The notes under the pieces are model-generated. The model did not search any database. It was not told the origin of the DNA and was given only the letters and a program-made list of their open reading frames with translations. From Pontiella agarivorans (GTDB taxonomy: Bacteria; Verrucomicrobiota; Kiritimatiellia; Kiritimatiellales; Pontiellaceae), in NCBI RefSeq assembly GCF_034531395.1, contig NZ_JARVCO010000012.1, forward strand, positions 62,001 through 126,000: 64,000 nucleotides of DNA, given 5' to 3'. The translations under genes and the position numbers were made by a program. Within the stretch, counting starts at the first letter, position 1. Each line of letters begins with the position of its first letter. Positions 32,061 through 41,459 of this stretch are shown here, piece by piece.

Positions 32061-32534
32061 ATGGCTAGAAGACATAGAGCTGAAAAACGAGAGTTGATTC
32101 CGGATCCGCGGTACAATAACCAGCTGGTTGCATACATGATCAACTGCGTTATGGAACGTGGTAAAAAGTCTGTTGCGGCGAAAATTGTATATGGAGCACT
32201 CGAAGATATTCGGGGGCAGTTGAAAGACGAGGATCCGGTAGTTGTATTTACTACTGCGATTGAAAACGTCTCTCCGCGACTTGAAGTTAAATCCCGCCGT
32301 GTTGGTGGGGCAACCTATCAGGTTCCGCTGGAAGTCAAGCCCAAGCGTCAGATTGCATTGGCTACACGCTGGTTGATCGCTTTTGCGGGCAATCGGAAAG
32401 GTGTTCCGATGCAGAAAGCCCTGGCGAATGAAGTGATTGATGCCTACAAGGGCCAGGGTGCGGCCATCAAGAAGCGTGATGACACGCACAAAATGGCTCA
32501 GGCAAACAAAGCCTTCGCCCACTATCGTTGGTAA
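32061..32534 (+). CDS. rpsG: 30S ribosomal protein S7
   Basis: 157 residues, standard length. Head-assembly protein binding 16S rRNA; also the usual repressor of the str operon in other bacteria. MARRHRAEKRELIPDPRYNN at the start, and the characteristic basic arm and NKAFAHYRW C-terminus. 13 bases after rpsL. Confidence 0.98.
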   Translation: MARRHRAEKRELIPDPRYNNQLVAYMINCVMERGKKSVAAKIVYGALEDIRGQLKDEDPVVVFTTAIENVSPRLEVKSRRVGGATYQVPLEVKPKRQIALATRWLIAFAGNRKGVPMQKALANEVIDAYKGQGAAIKKRDDTHKMAQANKAFAHYRW

Positions 32535-32635
32535 TCTGCTTGAAGATTACTGAAATCTGAATACAGCGTATACGGTTTTGCTGTACGAAGATGAGACATA
32601 GGAAACCTTCCCAGGGGGAGGGTCGCCGATTGAAA

Positions 32636-32662
32636 GGAAGCTTCCACTGGGTGGAAGCTTCC
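32636..32662. promoter_or_regulatory. Perfect 27-base hairpin between rpsG and fusA
   Basis: GGAAGCTTCCAC (32636-32647) and GTGGAAGCTTCC (32651-32662) with loop TGG, 12 uninterrupted pairs. No T-run follows. It lies 18 bases before the fusA ATG and embeds an exact TTCCA-N5-TGGAA dyad. Candidate attenuator, repressor-protein target on mRNA, or DNA operator. Confidence 0.65.
32642..32656. repeat. TTCCA-N5-TGGAA dyad inside the rpsG-fusA hairpin
   Basis: Exact copy with inner bases CTGGG, forming the top of the 12-bp stem. Confidence 0.7.
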
Positions 32663-32679
32663 GGTTGTTGAAAGAAAAA

Positions 32680-34812
32680 ATGACTGTTGTGAGTAAAGAT
32701 AAAAGAAAAGATGCAAACGGTTCGGATTCCCGTCGGGAAGCCGAGGGACGTGCGCACCCGCTCGCATCTGTACGCAACATCGGTATCATTGCCCATATTG
32801 ATGCGGGTAAGACAACGACCTCCGAGCGAATTCTGTATTACTCGGGAAAAGTTCATAAAATCGGTGAAGTTCATGACGGTACTGCCACGATGGACTGGAT
32901 GATCCAGGAGCAGGAGCGCGGTATTACGATTACTTCCGCGGCCACGACCTGTTTCTGGCAGGATCATCAAATCAATATTATCGACACCCCCGGCCACGTT
33001 GATTTTACTGTGGAAGTGGAGCGCTCACTTCGCGTCCTTGATGGCGCAGTGGGCGTTTTGTGTGCTGTCGGGGGGGTTCAGCCTCAATCTGAAACAGTCT
33101 GGCGTCAGGCTAATAAATACAGCGTTCCGCGTCTCGCTTTTGTTAACAAAATGGATCGCATGGGTGCTGACTTCTATAATGTTGTCGATCAGATGCAGCA
33201 AAAGCTGAAAGCGCCTGCTGTGGCTATTCAGCTTCCGATCGGTGCAGCGGAAACGTTTAAAGGTCTGATTGATCTCATCTCCATGAAGGCTATGCATTTT
33301 TCCGAAGATGATATGGGTTCGAAGGTGGAATATGTGGATATTCCAGCTGATATGGCTGCCGATGCTGAAGCATATCGGGCTGAGCTGATCGAAAAGGTGG
33401 CTGAAGTCGATGAAGAGCTGCTTGAGGCCTATATGGATGATGCAGGGGTTTCTGAGAGCGCATTGATTGCCGCTCTGCGACGGGCCACTATTGCCAATGA
33501 CATCGTTCCTGTGCTGGTCGGTTCATCGCTGAAAAATAAAGGGGTGCAGCCTCTGCTTGATGCTGTGGTTTCCCTGCTTCCTTCTCCGTTGGATATTCCG
33601 GCTGTTGAAGGGGTGAATCCGAAGTCGGAAAAAGAGCTGTCCCGCGAGGCGTCCGACTTTGAGCCGTTGACGGGTCTTGTCTTTAAAATGGCTACCGATA
33701 AATTTGTCGGAAAGCTGGCCTTTGTCCGTGTTTATGCCGGCCAGTTGAAAAAAGGACAGAATATTTACAATCCGCGCACCAAAAAGCGCGAGCGTATCGG
33801 CCGGCTCCTGCGTCTGCATGCGAATCACCGCGAGGATATCGACGTGCTGTATGCCGGAGAGATCGGCGGCATGGTTGGGCAAAAGCTTTTCACTACAGGT
33901 GATACGGTCTGTGCCGAAAATGATCCGATTGTTCTGGAAAATATCGAGTTTCCGGAGCCTGTGATTTCTATGGCCATTGAGCCTAAGTCCACGGCCGATA
34001 AGGATGCTTTGGTGGATGCACTTAAAGATCTCGCGGAGGAAGATCCGACTTTCCGTACGTCGATTCACGATGAAACCGGTCAGACCATTATCGAAGGTAT
34101 GGGCGAGCTTCATTTGGAAATTATCCGGGACCGGATTCTGCGTGAATATAAAGTGCAGGCTAATGCCGGAAAGCCCATGGTGGCTTACCGCGAATCTGTT
34201 TCTGCTAAAGGCGAGGGTTCGTTCACTTTTGAGCGAACGATTGGTGATGAAAACCACTTTGCTGCACTGACTTTGGCCGTTGAGCCGAATGGCGCCGGTG
34301 CAGGCAATATTATTCAATTTGATGTTTCCGGTAAAATTATTCCCGATGAATACCGAAAAGGTATCGAAGAGGGTATCGCCGATGCGCTGCTCACCGGTGT
34401 CCTCGGAAACTACGCTATCATCGATACCGCAGTTACGGTGATCGGCGGGCAGGCCCACGATATGGATTCTTCTGAAATGGCTTTCCGTTCAGCGGCGGTA
34501 ATGGCGCTTCGTGAAGCGGTCGTTCAGGCGGGTCCGGTTCTTTTGGAGCCGATTATGCTGCTGGAGATAGAATCCCCTGAGGAGCACCTGGGCGATGTTA
34601 TGGGTGACCTCAATAGCCGTCGCGGACGAATCCGCGAAATCAAGGCTTCCAATGATCTGCAGGTCGTGCAGGCGGATGTTCCGCTTGCCGAAGTTTTCGG
34701 ATACGCAACAAGTCTGCGTTCCTTAACAAAGGGTAGAGCGAGCTATTCGATGGAGCCGCAAGCGTTTGATCCGGTTCCGTCGCATATGACAGACGCTATC
34801 CTTAACCGTTAG
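32680..34812 (+). CDS. fusA: Elongation factor G
   Basis: 710 residues from the ATG at 32680. Translocase GTPase. All G motifs are canonical: AHIDAGKTT, switch [32 protein letters not shown]. Domains II-V follow, with the domain IV tip and C-terminal helix. It carries about 20 extra charged residues before the G domain ([18 protein letters not shown]) compared with E. coli. An in-frame TTG at 32665 is a possible earlier start. Its canonical switch I contrasts with the altered EF-Tu switch I. Separated from rpsG by 145 bases with a strong hairpin, so its expression may be set independently. Confidence 0.97.
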   Translation: MTVVSKDKRKDANGSDSRREAEGRAHPLASVRNIGIIAHIDAGKTTTSERILYYSGKVHKIGEVHDGTATMDWMIQEQERGITITSAATTCFWQDHQINIIDTPGHVDFTVEVERSLRVLDGAVGVLCAVGGVQPQSETVWRQANKYSVPRLAFVNKMDRMGADFYNVVDQMQQKLKAPAVAIQLPIGAAETFKGLIDLISMKAMHFSEDDMGSKVEYVDIPADMAADAEAYRAELIEKVAEVDEELLEAYMDDAGVSESALIAALRRATIANDIVPVLVGSSLKNKGVQPLLDAVVSLLPSPLDIPAVEGVNPKSEKELSREASDFEPLTGLVFKMATDKFVGKLAFVRVYAGQLKKGQNIYNPRTKKRERIGRLLRLHANHREDIDVLYAGEIGGMVGQKLFTTGDTVCAENDPIVLENIEFPEPVISMAIEPKSTADKDALVDALKDLAEEDPTFRTSIHDETGQTIIEGMGELHLEIIRDRILREYKVQANAGKPMVAYRESVSAKGEGSFTFERTIGDENHFAALTLAVEPNGAGAGNIIQFDVSGKIIPDEYRKGIEEGIADALLTGVLGNYAIIDTAVTVIGGQAHDMDSSEMAFRSAAVMALREAVVQAGPVLLEPIMLLEIESPEEHLGDVMGDLNSRRGRIREIKASNDLQVVQADVPLAEVFGYATSLRSLTKGRASYSMEPQAFDPVPSHMTDAILNR

Positions 34813-34825
34813 AAGAGAGAAAATA

Positions 34826-35134
34826 ATGACAAACCAGAGAATCAGAATTCGGCTGAAGTCGTTCGACCATCGCGTCCTCGATGTTTCCGCCACTGAAATT
34901 GTCGAAACGGCACGCCGCACAGGCGCCCGCGTTGCGGGTCCTATTCCGCTGCCGACCCGTATCGAACGGTTCACTGTGAACAAAAGTCCGCACGTGAACA
35001 AGAAGTCGATGGAACAGTTCGAGATCCGCACGCACAAGCGTCTGCTCGACATCATTGATCCCACCATCAAAACCGTGGATGAGCTGAAGAAGCTCAATCT
35101 TCCGGCCGGTGTGGATATCACCATTAAGATCTAA
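34826..35134 (+). CDS. rpsJ: 30S ribosomal protein S10
   Basis: 102 residues. Head protein and NusE antitermination partner of NusB and Nus[15 protein letters not shown] at the start and [14 protein letters not shown] mid-protein are typical. It follows fusA directly, 13 bases apart, so the str and S10 operons are joined with tuf missing between them. Confidence 0.97.
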   Translation: MTNQRIRIRLKSFDHRVLDVSATEIVETARRTGARVAGPIPLPTRIERFTVNKSPHVNKKSMEQFEIRTHKRLLDIIDPTIKTVDELKKLNLPAGVDITIKI

Positions 35135-35147
35135 GGAGGTTTCAATC

Positions 35148-35774
35148 ATGAAAGGTTTGATTGGTAAGAAACTGGGCATGACCTCCATCTACACTGAAGA
35201 TGGTGTTGCTGTTCCGGTTACCGTTATCGAAGCGGGTCCATGTGTTGTGACTCAGCTGAAAGATGAAGATAAGGATGGCTATAAAGCGGTACAGCTCGGC
35301 TATGGCGATCAGAAGGAGCAGCGCATGAATAAGCCCGCTCTTGGTCACTTGAAAAAGGCGGGTGTTGCACCGAAGAGCGTACTGCGTGAATTCCGCGTGG
35401 AAGAGGCGGAAGTGAATGTGGGTGACGAAGTTACCGCTGCGGCATTTGAAGGGGTTAATTACGTCGATGTAATTGCCACCGGCAAGGGACGTGGTTTTCA
35501 GGGCGTTGTAAAGCGTTACGATTTCGGCGGCGGTCGTGCATCGCACGGTGGCGGATGGATTCGTCGTACCGGTTCGATCGGTATGTGTGAATTTCCGGCT
35601 CGCGTCTTCAAGGGTAAGAAGATGCCTGGTCAGATGGGCGATAAGCGCGTCACCACGCAGAATTTGAAGGTTGTTCAGGTTCGTCCTGAAGAAAACCTGA
35701 TTCTGGTAAAAGGATCTGTACCGGGCGCTAAAGGCGGAATCGTTACGATCAAAGAAGCCCTCAAGAAAAAGTAA
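35148..35774 (+). CDS. rplC: 50S ribosomal protein L3
   Basis: 208 residues. One of the first assembly proteins of the large subunit. Start chosen at ATG 35148 behind AAGGAGGT, giving MKGLIGKKLGMTSIYTEDG; the central extension GGGRASHGGGWIRRTGSIG reaches towards the peptidyl-transferase centre. 13 bases after rpsJ. Confidence 0.97.
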   Translation: MKGLIGKKLGMTSIYTEDGVAVPVTVIEAGPCVVTQLKDEDKDGYKAVQLGYGDQKEQRMNKPALGHLKKAGVAPKSVLREFRVEEAEVNVGDEVTAAAFEGVNYVDVIATGKGRGFQGVVKRYDFGGGRASHGGGWIRRTGSIGMCEFPARVFKGKKMPGQMGDKRVTTQNLKVVQVRPEENLILVKGSVPGAKGGIVTIKEALKKK

Positions 35775-35786
35775 GCGGGGATTATC

Positions 35787-36410
35787 ATGAGCAAAGTACC
35801 TGTAAAAAATATTAAGGGAGACAGCGTCGGTGATTTCGATGTTGCGGATAATCTCCTCGTTCTCGATAAGGGCGATCACGCGGTGCATGAATCCGTTGTT
35901 GCATACAATGCAGCGCAACGTGCCGGCACCGCATCGACCAAATGCAAATCCGAAGTTCACGGTTCCGGTAAGAAGCCGTGGAAACAGAAGGGTCTTGGCC
36001 GCGCACGTGCCGGTTACAAGCAGTCCAACGTCTGGCGTGGCGGTTATGTTGCGCATGGACCGAAGCCGCGCAGCTACAATAAAAAAGTCAACAAAAGTAC
36101 CGCTCGTTTGGCATTTGCCCGGGCATTCAGTGCCAAAGTCCAGCAGGGCGATATCACTGTGATTGAAGAGCTGACGCTTTCCGCACCGAAGACGAAAGAG
36201 TTTTCGGCTGTGGTGAAAAACCTCGGTCTTGACCGTGGCGGACTTTTCATTGTTGACGAGGCGGGTGAAAATCTTCTGCTGGCGTCCCGAAATATTCAGA
36301 ATGTTGAAGTGACGACTGCTAAGCTGGTCAATATCTACCAGATTCTCCGTTACAAGAACGTGATCGTAACAAAAGCCGGTATGGAAGCGCTCCTCGAGCG
36401 TATCGGATAA
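35787..36410 (+). CDS. rplD: 50S ribosomal protein L4
   Basis: 207 residues. Lines the peptide exit tunnel with its extended loop (KPWKQKGLGRARAGYKQSN). In E. coli L4 also represses the S10 operon; whether it does here is unknown. The start MSKVPVKNIKGDSVGDFDV is preceded by GGGGA. Confidence 0.96.
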   Translation: MSKVPVKNIKGDSVGDFDVADNLLVLDKGDHAVHESVVAYNAAQRAGTASTKCKSEVHGSGKKPWKQKGLGRARAGYKQSNVWRGGYVAHGPKPRSYNKKVNKSTARLAFARAFSAKVQQGDITVIEELTLSAPKTKEFSAVVKNLGLDRGGLFIVDEAGENLLLASRNIQNVEVTTAKLVNIYQILRYKNVIVTKAGMEALLERIG

Positions 36411-36421
36411 GGAGATTATCG

Positions 36422-36706
36422 ATGAAGAATTCAGCCGATATCATTAAAAAAGTTTTGTTAAGCGAAAAGGGCATGATCCTCTCGGAGGAACAGAACAAAT
36501 ATATGTTCAGTGTCGCCATGGACGCTAATAAAGTAGAAATCAAACGAGCTGTTGAAGAGCTCTTCAATGTCCGTGTTATGGCCGTCAATACGATGCGCCG
36601 AAAAGGCAAGAAGAAGCGCCTTCGTACAGCTCGCTATGGAACCACTGCAGCATCGAAACGTGCTGTAGTAACATTGCATGCTGACGACAGCATTAACCTG
36701 GTCTAA
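36422..36706 (+). CDS. rplW: 50S ribosomal protein L23
   Basis: 94 residues. Tunnel-exit protein and docking site for trigger factor and SRP. KVLLSEKGMILSEEQNKY is a variant of the usual PxxTEKS start, and the C-terminal KGKKKRLRTARYG extension is typical. AAGGAG precedes the start. Confidence 0.95.
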   Translation: MKNSADIIKKVLLSEKGMILSEEQNKYMFSVAMDANKVEIKRAVEELFNVRVMAVNTMRRKGKKKRLRTARYGTTAASKRAVVTLHADDSINLV

Positions 36707-36721
36707 TAGGAGTTTGTCGCA

Positions 36722-37549
36722 ATGCCTTTAAAAGCACACAAACCGTACACACCGAGCCGCCGGCATATGGTGTTGTCCGATTTCGCAGAGATCACGAAGA
36801 GCAGCCCTGAGCGCTCATTGATTAAAGCGAAAAAGCAGAAATCCGGCCGTAACAGTGCGGGACGTATTTCGGTGCGTCACCGTGGAGGTGGTCATAAGCG
36901 CCGCTACCGTGTAATCGATTTTAAACGTGACAAGTTCGGCGTGCCGGCAATTGTTGCGGGAATCGAGTACGATCCGAACCGTTCCGCGCGTATTGCCTTG
37001 TTGCATTATGCCGATGGTGAAAAACGTTACATCATTGCCCCGGCGAAACTCGAAGTCGGTTCAACCGTGATGTCCGGTCCTGAAGCCGAACCTACTGTAG
37101 GCAACGCACTTCCGCTGGGTAAAATCCCGGTTGGTATGGCAGTTCATAATATTGAACTGGTCGCTGGAAAGGGTGGTCAGCTGGTGCGTTCAGCGGGAAC
37201 TTCAGCTCAGCTGATGTCCCGTGAGGACGATTGGGCCAATGTGAAGATGCCTTCCGGTGAAATCCGTATGATCCGCACCACCTGCTATGCGACAGTCGGT
37301 CGGGTGGGTAATGTGGAGCATGATAATATTGTGATGGGTAAAGCGGGCCGCAAACGCTGGCTGGGTATTCGGCCTACCGTACGTGGTGTTGCCATGAACC
37401 CGGTTGATCATCCGATGGGTGGTGGTGAAGGCCGTACCTCCGGTGGTGGACATCCGAAGTCCCCGTGGGGTCTGCTGGCTAAGGGTAAACGTACCCGCGA
37501 TAAGCATAAACAGACCAACAAGTATGTTGTTGAGCGGAGGAAGAAATAA
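36722..37549 (+). CDS. rplB: 50S ribosomal protein L2
   Basis: 275 residues. Core protein next to the peptidyl-transferase centre. [20 protein letters not shown] and the C-terminal [17 protein letters not shown] block with its conserved His are intact. Overlaps rpsS by one base (TAATG). Confidence 0.98.
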   Translation: MPLKAHKPYTPSRRHMVLSDFAEITKSSPERSLIKAKKQKSGRNSAGRISVRHRGGGHKRRYRVIDFKRDKFGVPAIVAGIEYDPNRSARIALLHYADGEKRYIIAPAKLEVGSTVMSGPEAEPTVGNALPLGKIPVGMAVHNIELVAGKGGQLVRSAGTSAQLMSREDDWANVKMPSGEIRMIRTTCYATVGRVGNVEHDNIVMGKAGRKRWLGIRPTVRGVAMNPVDHPMGGGEGRTSGGGHPKSPWGLLAKGKRTRDKHKQTNKYVVERRKK

Positions 37550-37818
37550 TGAGTCGTTCACTGAAAAAAGGTCCATATGTTGATCTTAAGCTGATTAAGA
37601 AGGTCCGCAAAATGGAAGATGCCGGTCGTAAACAGCCCATCAAGACGTGGGCTCGTGCTTCGGTTATCGTTCCTGAAATGGTGGGGCACACCTTCAACGT
37701 CCACAACGGTAAAGTATTCGTTCCGGTGTTTGTTACGGAGAATATGGTCGGGCACAAACTGGGAGAGTTTTCTCCTACCCGAGCCTTCAGAACTCACGGT
37801 ATGGCGACGGAAAAATAG
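37549..37818 (+). CDS. rpsS: 30S ribosomal protein S19
   Basis: 89 residues. Head protein: [19 protein letters not shown] at the start, [17 protein letters not shown] at the end, all standard. Coupled to rplB through TAATG. The stop codon runs straight into a structured 98-base gap before rplV, which is unusual for this operon. Confidence 0.98.
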   Translation: MSRSLKKGPYVDLKLIKKVRKMEDAGRKQPIKTWARASVIVPEMVGHTFNVHNGKVFVPVFVTENMVGHKLGEFSPTRAFRTHGMATEK

Positions 37819-37872
37819 TCTAGTGGGATTTTTCAACCGAATCTGCTGGATTCGGATTGCGAAATCCCTAGA
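37819..37872 (+). promoter_or_regulatory. Composite hairpin between rpsS and rplV
   Basis: Outer stem TCTA[GT]GGGATTT (37819-37831, two-base bulge) with AAATCCCTAGA (37862-37872); inner perfect stem CCGAATC (37837-37843) with GATTCGG (37849-37855), loop TGCTG. It starts immediately after the rpsS stop codon. No U-tract follows. Candidate binding site for an autoregulatory ribosomal protein or a processing site. Confidence 0.65.
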
Positions 37873-37916
37873 CTGTCCGCCCTTTATCCCCCGTGGAAAA
37901 TTGAGGTTGAAAACAC

Positions 37917-38258
37917 ATGGAAGTTTCAGCAACAACTAAATATATCCGCATGTCGCCTACAAAAGCGCGCGACCTGGCGAACGAGATCAAAGGTCTCTCC
38001 GTTGCCGATGCATTGCGGATTACTGAATTCAATGCCCGTAAGGCAGCTGTTCAGATCGGTAAGACTCTTAAATCGGCTATTGCTAATGCCGAAAATAATG
38101 AAGGTCTCTCCGCTGACAGCCTGTATGTTAAAAACGCTATCGTGGATGGCGGACCGATGATGAAGCGTTATCGTCCGCGTGCCCGTGGCATGGCCAGTCC
38201 GATTCAGAAGAAGACGAGCCACGTAACCATCATTCTGAGCGACAACGCTAAGTCATAA
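37917..38258 (+). CDS. rplV: 50S ribosomal protein L22
   Basis: 113 residues. Lines the exit tunnel with a long beta hairpin (MMKRYRPRARGMASPIQKKT), intact with no macrolide-type deletion. SATTKYIRMSPTKARDLANEI start is typical. Separated from rpsS by the composite hairpin; GAGGT lies nine bases before the start. Confidence 0.97.
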   Translation: MEVSATTKYIRMSPTKARDLANEIKGLSVADALRITEFNARKAAVQIGKTLKSAIANAENNEGLSADSLYVKNAIVDGGPMMKRYRPRARGMASPIQKKTSHVTIILSDNAKS

Positions 38259-38269
38259 GGAGACTTGTT

Positions 38270-38902
38270 TTGGGACAGAAAGTAAATCCAATCGGACTCC
38301 GGCTCGCGCTGACGAAAGACTGGCGTTCGCGCTGGTATGCCGACAAGCGTGATTTCGGTACCATGCTCAAAGAAGATGTGGAAATCCGCAAACTCGTCGC
38401 AGCACGACTTAAAGATGCGGCCGTTTCGGATATCTATGTTGAGCGTTATGCTAATCGTATTCGAGTAACCATCAAAACCGCTCGTCCGGGTCTGGTTATC
38501 GGCCGTAAAGGTGAAGATATTGACAAACTTCGTGAAGTGCTTTCCAAACTCACCAAAAAAGAGGTGTATGTGGAAATCGCGGAAGTCAAGAAGCCGGATC
38601 TCGATGCCACGCTGGTTGCCGCCAATGTTGCTATGCAGCTGGAACGCCGGGTTTCTCATCGTCGCGCCATGAAACGTGCGATTCAGATGGCGATGGATAA
38701 TGGTGCCCTCGGCATCAAAATCCTGGCAGGCGGTCGTCTGAACGGTGCGGAAATCGCCCGTTCTGAAAGCTATAAAGAAGGTAAGATTCCGCTGCATACC
38801 CTGCGCGCCAATATCGACTACGGCGTTGCAGAAGCCAACACCGTTGCCGGTATCATCGGCATTAAGGTCTGGATCTGCAAGGAATCCGAAAAGAAAGCCT
38901 AG
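38270..38902 (+). CDS. rpsC: 30S ribosomal protein S3
   Basis: 210 residues. mRNA-entry protein with a KH domain (VIGRKGEDIDKLREVL) and the C-terminal S3 domain. The start codon is TTG behind AAGGAG, giving MGQKVNPIGLRLALTKDWRS, the family's usual start. On the short side of the family (no long C-terminal tail). Confidence 0.97.
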   Translation: MGQKVNPIGLRLALTKDWRSRWYADKRDFGTMLKEDVEIRKLVAARLKDAAVSDIYVERYANRIRVTIKTARPGLVIGRKGEDIDKLREVLSKLTKKEVYVEIAEVKKPDLDATLVAANVAMQLERRVSHRRAMKRAIQMAMDNGALGIKILAGGRLNGAEIARSESYKEGKIPLHTLRANIDYGVAEANTVAGIIGIKVWICKESEKKA

Positions 38903-38913
38903 GAGATTGAATC

Positions 38914-39333
38914 ATGCCTTTGATGCCAAAGAGAGTAAAATATCGCAAAGTCCAGCGTGGATCACGCCGGGGCCTTGCACAGAAGGGGAACGCGCTTGCT
39001 TACGGCGAGTATGGTCTTCAGTCGCTCGAACGCGGCTGGATTTCGGCCACGCAGATTGAAGCATGCCGTGTTGCCGCAACGCGTGCCATGAAACGTAAGG
39101 GTAAACTGTGGATCCGCATTTTTCCCGATAAACCAATTACCAAGAAGCCGTTGGAAGTCCGCATGGGTAAAGGTAAAGGTGGCGTTGACCAGTGGGTTGC
39201 TGTCATCAAACCGGGTACCATGCTTTTCGAACTGGACGGTGTTCCGGAATCCCTGGCAAAAGAGTGTCTGCGACTTGCAGCCACTAAACTGCCGGTTCGG
39301 GCGCGTTTTGTTCAGCGGCATGCTCACGATTAA
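38914..39333 (+). CDS. rplP: 50S ribosomal protein L16
   Basis: 139 residues. Contacts the A-site tRNA elbow. [16 protein letters not shown] start, [17 protein letters not shown] and the [17 protein letters not shown] segment are standard. AGGAG precedes the ATG; 11 bases after rpsC. Confidence 0.98.
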   Translation: MPLMPKRVKYRKVQRGSRRGLAQKGNALAYGEYGLQSLERGWISATQIEACRVAATRAMKRKGKLWIRIFPDKPITKKPLEVRMGKGKGGVDQWVAVIKPGTMLFELDGVPESLAKECLRLAATKLPVRARFVQRHAHD

Positions 39334-39348
39334 AGGATGGGGCAGACC

Positions 39349-39543
39349 ATGAAGGTAAACGAAATTAAAGAAATGACGGTTGCGGAGCTGGATGCTCAGC
39401 TGGAGGAAATCAAGAAAGAGCAGTTCAATTTGAAGCTGCAACAGGTTTCCGGACAGTTGGAGAATCCGGCACGCATGAAAGAGTTGCGTCGTACGGTTGC
39501 CCGTATCAAGACCATTCAGAATCAGAAGAAAGTTGAAGGGTAA
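39349..39543 (+). CDS. rpmC: 50S ribosomal protein L29
   Basis: 64 residues. Small helical tunnel-exit protein. I chose the ATG at 39349 ([17 protein letters not shown]) because relatives start there and AGGATGGGG lies at a suitable distance; an ATG at 39337 would give four extra residues with no room for a ribosome-binding site. Confidence 0.94.
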   Translation: MKVNEIKEMTVAELDAQLEEIKKEQFNLKLQQVSGQLENPARMKELRRTVARIKTIQNQKKVEG

Positions 39544-39548
39544 CGGCC

Positions 39549-39815
39549 ATGGAATCCAATGAAAGAAATCTGCGTAAGAAACGCGAAGGTCGCGTTGTCA
39601 GTAAGTCCGGCGACAAAACCGTTGTGGTTCTGATCGAACGGCGTGTCCGTCACCCCCTTTATGAAAAGGAAATACGGGTGTCTAAAAAGATTCACGTACA
39701 CGACGAAGAAAACAAAGCCGGAATCGGTGATGTTGTGCGTGTGATGGAAACCCGCCCGCTGAGCAAGCTGAAACGCTGGCGTCTGGTGGAAGTTGTTTCT
39801 GTAGCCGCTAAATAA
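39549..39815 (+). CDS. rpsQ: 30S ribosomal protein S17
   Basis: 88 residues. OB-fold protein of the small-subunit body. [19 protein letters not shown] and [14 protein letters not shown] are the conserved blocks. Five bases after rpmC. Confidence 0.97.
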   Translation: MESNERNLRKKREGRVVSKSGDKTVVVLIERRVRHPLYEKEIRVSKKIHVHDEENKAGIGDVVRVMETRPLSKLKRWRLVEVVSVAAK

Positions 39816-39829
39816 GGTAGGGCCGAACG

Positions 39830-40195
39830 ATGATTCAAGAGAATACACGTTTAACAGTTGCCGACAATTCAGGTGCACGTTCTGTAATGTGCATCCGTGT
39901 GCTTGGCACAAAAAGTAAGGTCGCCCGTGTGGGCGATGTGATCCGCGTTAGCGTTAAAGAAGCGCTGCCGAATGGCAACATGAAGAAAGGCGATCTCTGT
40001 AAAGCGGTTGTTGTGCGTACGAAAAGCACAATTCGTCGTGCGGATGGTTCCTGTCTTCGTTTTGATGGAAATGCGGCTGTGATTATTGATGATAACAAAA
40101 ACCCGCGCGGTACCCGTATCTTCGGGCCGGTAGCCCGCGAGCTTCGTGATAACGACTTTATGAAAGTTGTATCGCTCGCTCCGGAAGTACTGTAA
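39830..40195 (+). CDS. rplN: 50S ribosomal protein L14
   Basis: 121 residues. Intersubunit bridge and binding site of the silencing factor Rsf[21 protein letters not shown] start and the [20 protein letters not shown] block are canonical. 14 bases after rpsQ. Confidence 0.98.
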   Translation: MIQENTRLTVADNSGARSVMCIRVLGTKSKVARVGDVIRVSVKEALPNGNMKKGDLCKAVVVRTKSTIRRADGSCLRFDGNAAVIIDDNKNPRGTRIFGPVARELRDNDFMKVVSLAPEVL

Positions 40196-40214
40196 TCGCC
40201 GGGAGGAGTTTATA

Positions 40215-40442
40215 ATGAGTAAGGCCAAAATCAAAAAAGGCGATAACGTAAAAGTGATTGCCGGAGATGATAAAGGTAAGGAAGGTAAAGTCCTGGAGGT
40301 TGCGCCGGAAGCCGGTCGTGTTCTCGTTGAAGGAGTTAACCTGGTTAAAAAAGCTATGCGGCAGAGCGAGGAAAACCCGCAGGGCGGGATTGTGGAACGG
40401 GAAGCCCCGATCGCGATTTCCAACGTCAAGGTTTCCGCTTAA
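40215..40442 (+). CDS. rplX: 50S ribosomal protein L24, short form
   Basis: 75 residues, against about 103 in E. coli: the KOW domain ([20 protein letters not shown]) is complete but the usual C-terminal extension is missing. GGGAGGAG precedes the ATG at 40215. Followed by a perfect TTCCAA/TTGGAA dyad in the gap to rplE. Confidence 0.95.
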   Translation: MSKAKIKKGDNVKVIAGDDKGKEGKVLEVAPEAGRVLVEGVNLVKKAMRQSEENPQGGIVEREAPIAISNVKVSA

Positions 40443-40446
40443 CTCG

Positions 40447-40461
40447 TTCCAAGCATTGGAA
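40447..40461. repeat. TTCCA-N5-TGGAA dyad between rplX and rplE
   Basis: Perfect TTCCAA-GCA-TTGGAA, extended by a further G-C pair (40446 and 40462). It lies four bases after the rplX stop inside the spc operon. Confidence 0.8.
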
Positions 40462-40485
40462 CCGTAATTTTGGAGGAAGGGTGAA

Positions 40486-41034
40486 ATGACCCCAACACTG
40501 AAAACAAAATATAAAGATGCAGTAGCACCTAAGTTGATGGAAACGCAGGGCTACTCGAGCAAAATGCAGGTTCCCGCACTCAAGAAGATTGTACTGAACC
40601 TCTGTGTATCGCTGAACTATGACCGCGATACGCTGACCAATCTGGCCGATGATCTCGGTAAGATTACCGGTCAGAAGGCCGTAATTACAAAGGCCAAGAA
40701 ATCAGTATCAAACTTCAAGTTGCGTGAAGGCGTGCCGATCGGAGCGCGGGTAACCCTGCGTGGTAATCGGATGTATGAATTCATGGACCGTCTCGTAAAT
40801 GTGACGTTGCCGCGTATCCGCGACTTCCGCGGGATTCCGGCTAACTCGTTCGACGGCTCCGGAAACTATTCCATGGGCCTGCAGGAGCAGACTGTTTTTC
40901 CGGAAATTGATCCGGACAAGGTCAAGCACACGCATGGTATGGATATCACTTTCGTCACTTCCGCCACGGAAGACAGCGAAGCCAAAGAACTGCTGAGCCT
41001 GATGGGCATGCCGTTCAAAACGGGCAACGAGTAA
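40486..41034 (+). CDS. rplE: 50S ribosomal protein L5
   Basis: 182 residues. Binds 5S rRNA and the P-site tRNA elbow. [27 protein letters not shown](V/I) and [19 protein letters not shown] are conserved. GGAGGAAGG precedes the start. Followed directly by rpsH: the rpsN gene normally found between them is absent. Confidence 0.98.
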   Translation: MTPTLKTKYKDAVAPKLMETQGYSSKMQVPALKKIVLNLCVSLNYDRDTLTNLADDLGKITGQKAVITKAKKSVSNFKLREGVPIGARVTLRGNRMYEFMDRLVNVTLPRIRDFRGIPANSFDGSGNYSMGLQEQTVFPEIDPDKVKHTHGMDITFVTSATEDSEAKELLSLMGMPFKTGNE

Positions 41035-41048
41035 GAGAGGTTAGACAA

Positions 41049-41447
41049 ATGGTACTTACAGATCCAATCGCCGATATGTTGACCCGTATTCGCAACGCGA
41101 ACATGGCTGAAAAAATGCAGGTGGCAATGCCGCACTCTAAAATGAAGAGTGAAATTGCACGCATTCTGAAAGCTGAGGGGTTCATTAAGGACTACACGAT
41201 GGAAAATGAGAGCGGAAAACCGGTTCTCAATGTTTTCCTTAAATACACGATCGAGCGCGAGCCGGTCATTCAGGGGCTTCGCCGTATCAGCAAGCCGAGC
41301 TGCCGCAAGTATGTAAATGCCGAAGAGGTTCCGCGCGTTCTGGGTGGAATCGGCATAGCGATTCTCAGCACGTCGTCCGGTGTGATGACCGATAACGATG
41401 CGCGTGAAAAGAAAATCGGGGGCGAAGTCCTCTGCTACGTCTGGTAG
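41049..41447 (+). CDS. rpsH: 30S ribosomal protein S8
   Basis: 132 residues. Central-domain assembly protein and, in E. coli, translational repressor of the spc operon. [14 protein letters not shown] at the start and the C-terminal [20 protein letters not shown] are canonical. 14 bases after rplE, with no room for rpsN. Confidence 0.98.
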   Translation: MVLTDPIADMLTRIRNANMAEKMQVAMPHSKMKSEIARILKAEGFIKDYTMENESGKPVLNVFLKYTIEREPVIQGLRRISKPSCRKYVNAEEVPRVLGGIGIAILSTSSGVMTDNDAREKKIGGEVLCYVW

Positions 41448-41459
41448 GGAGATTTTATT

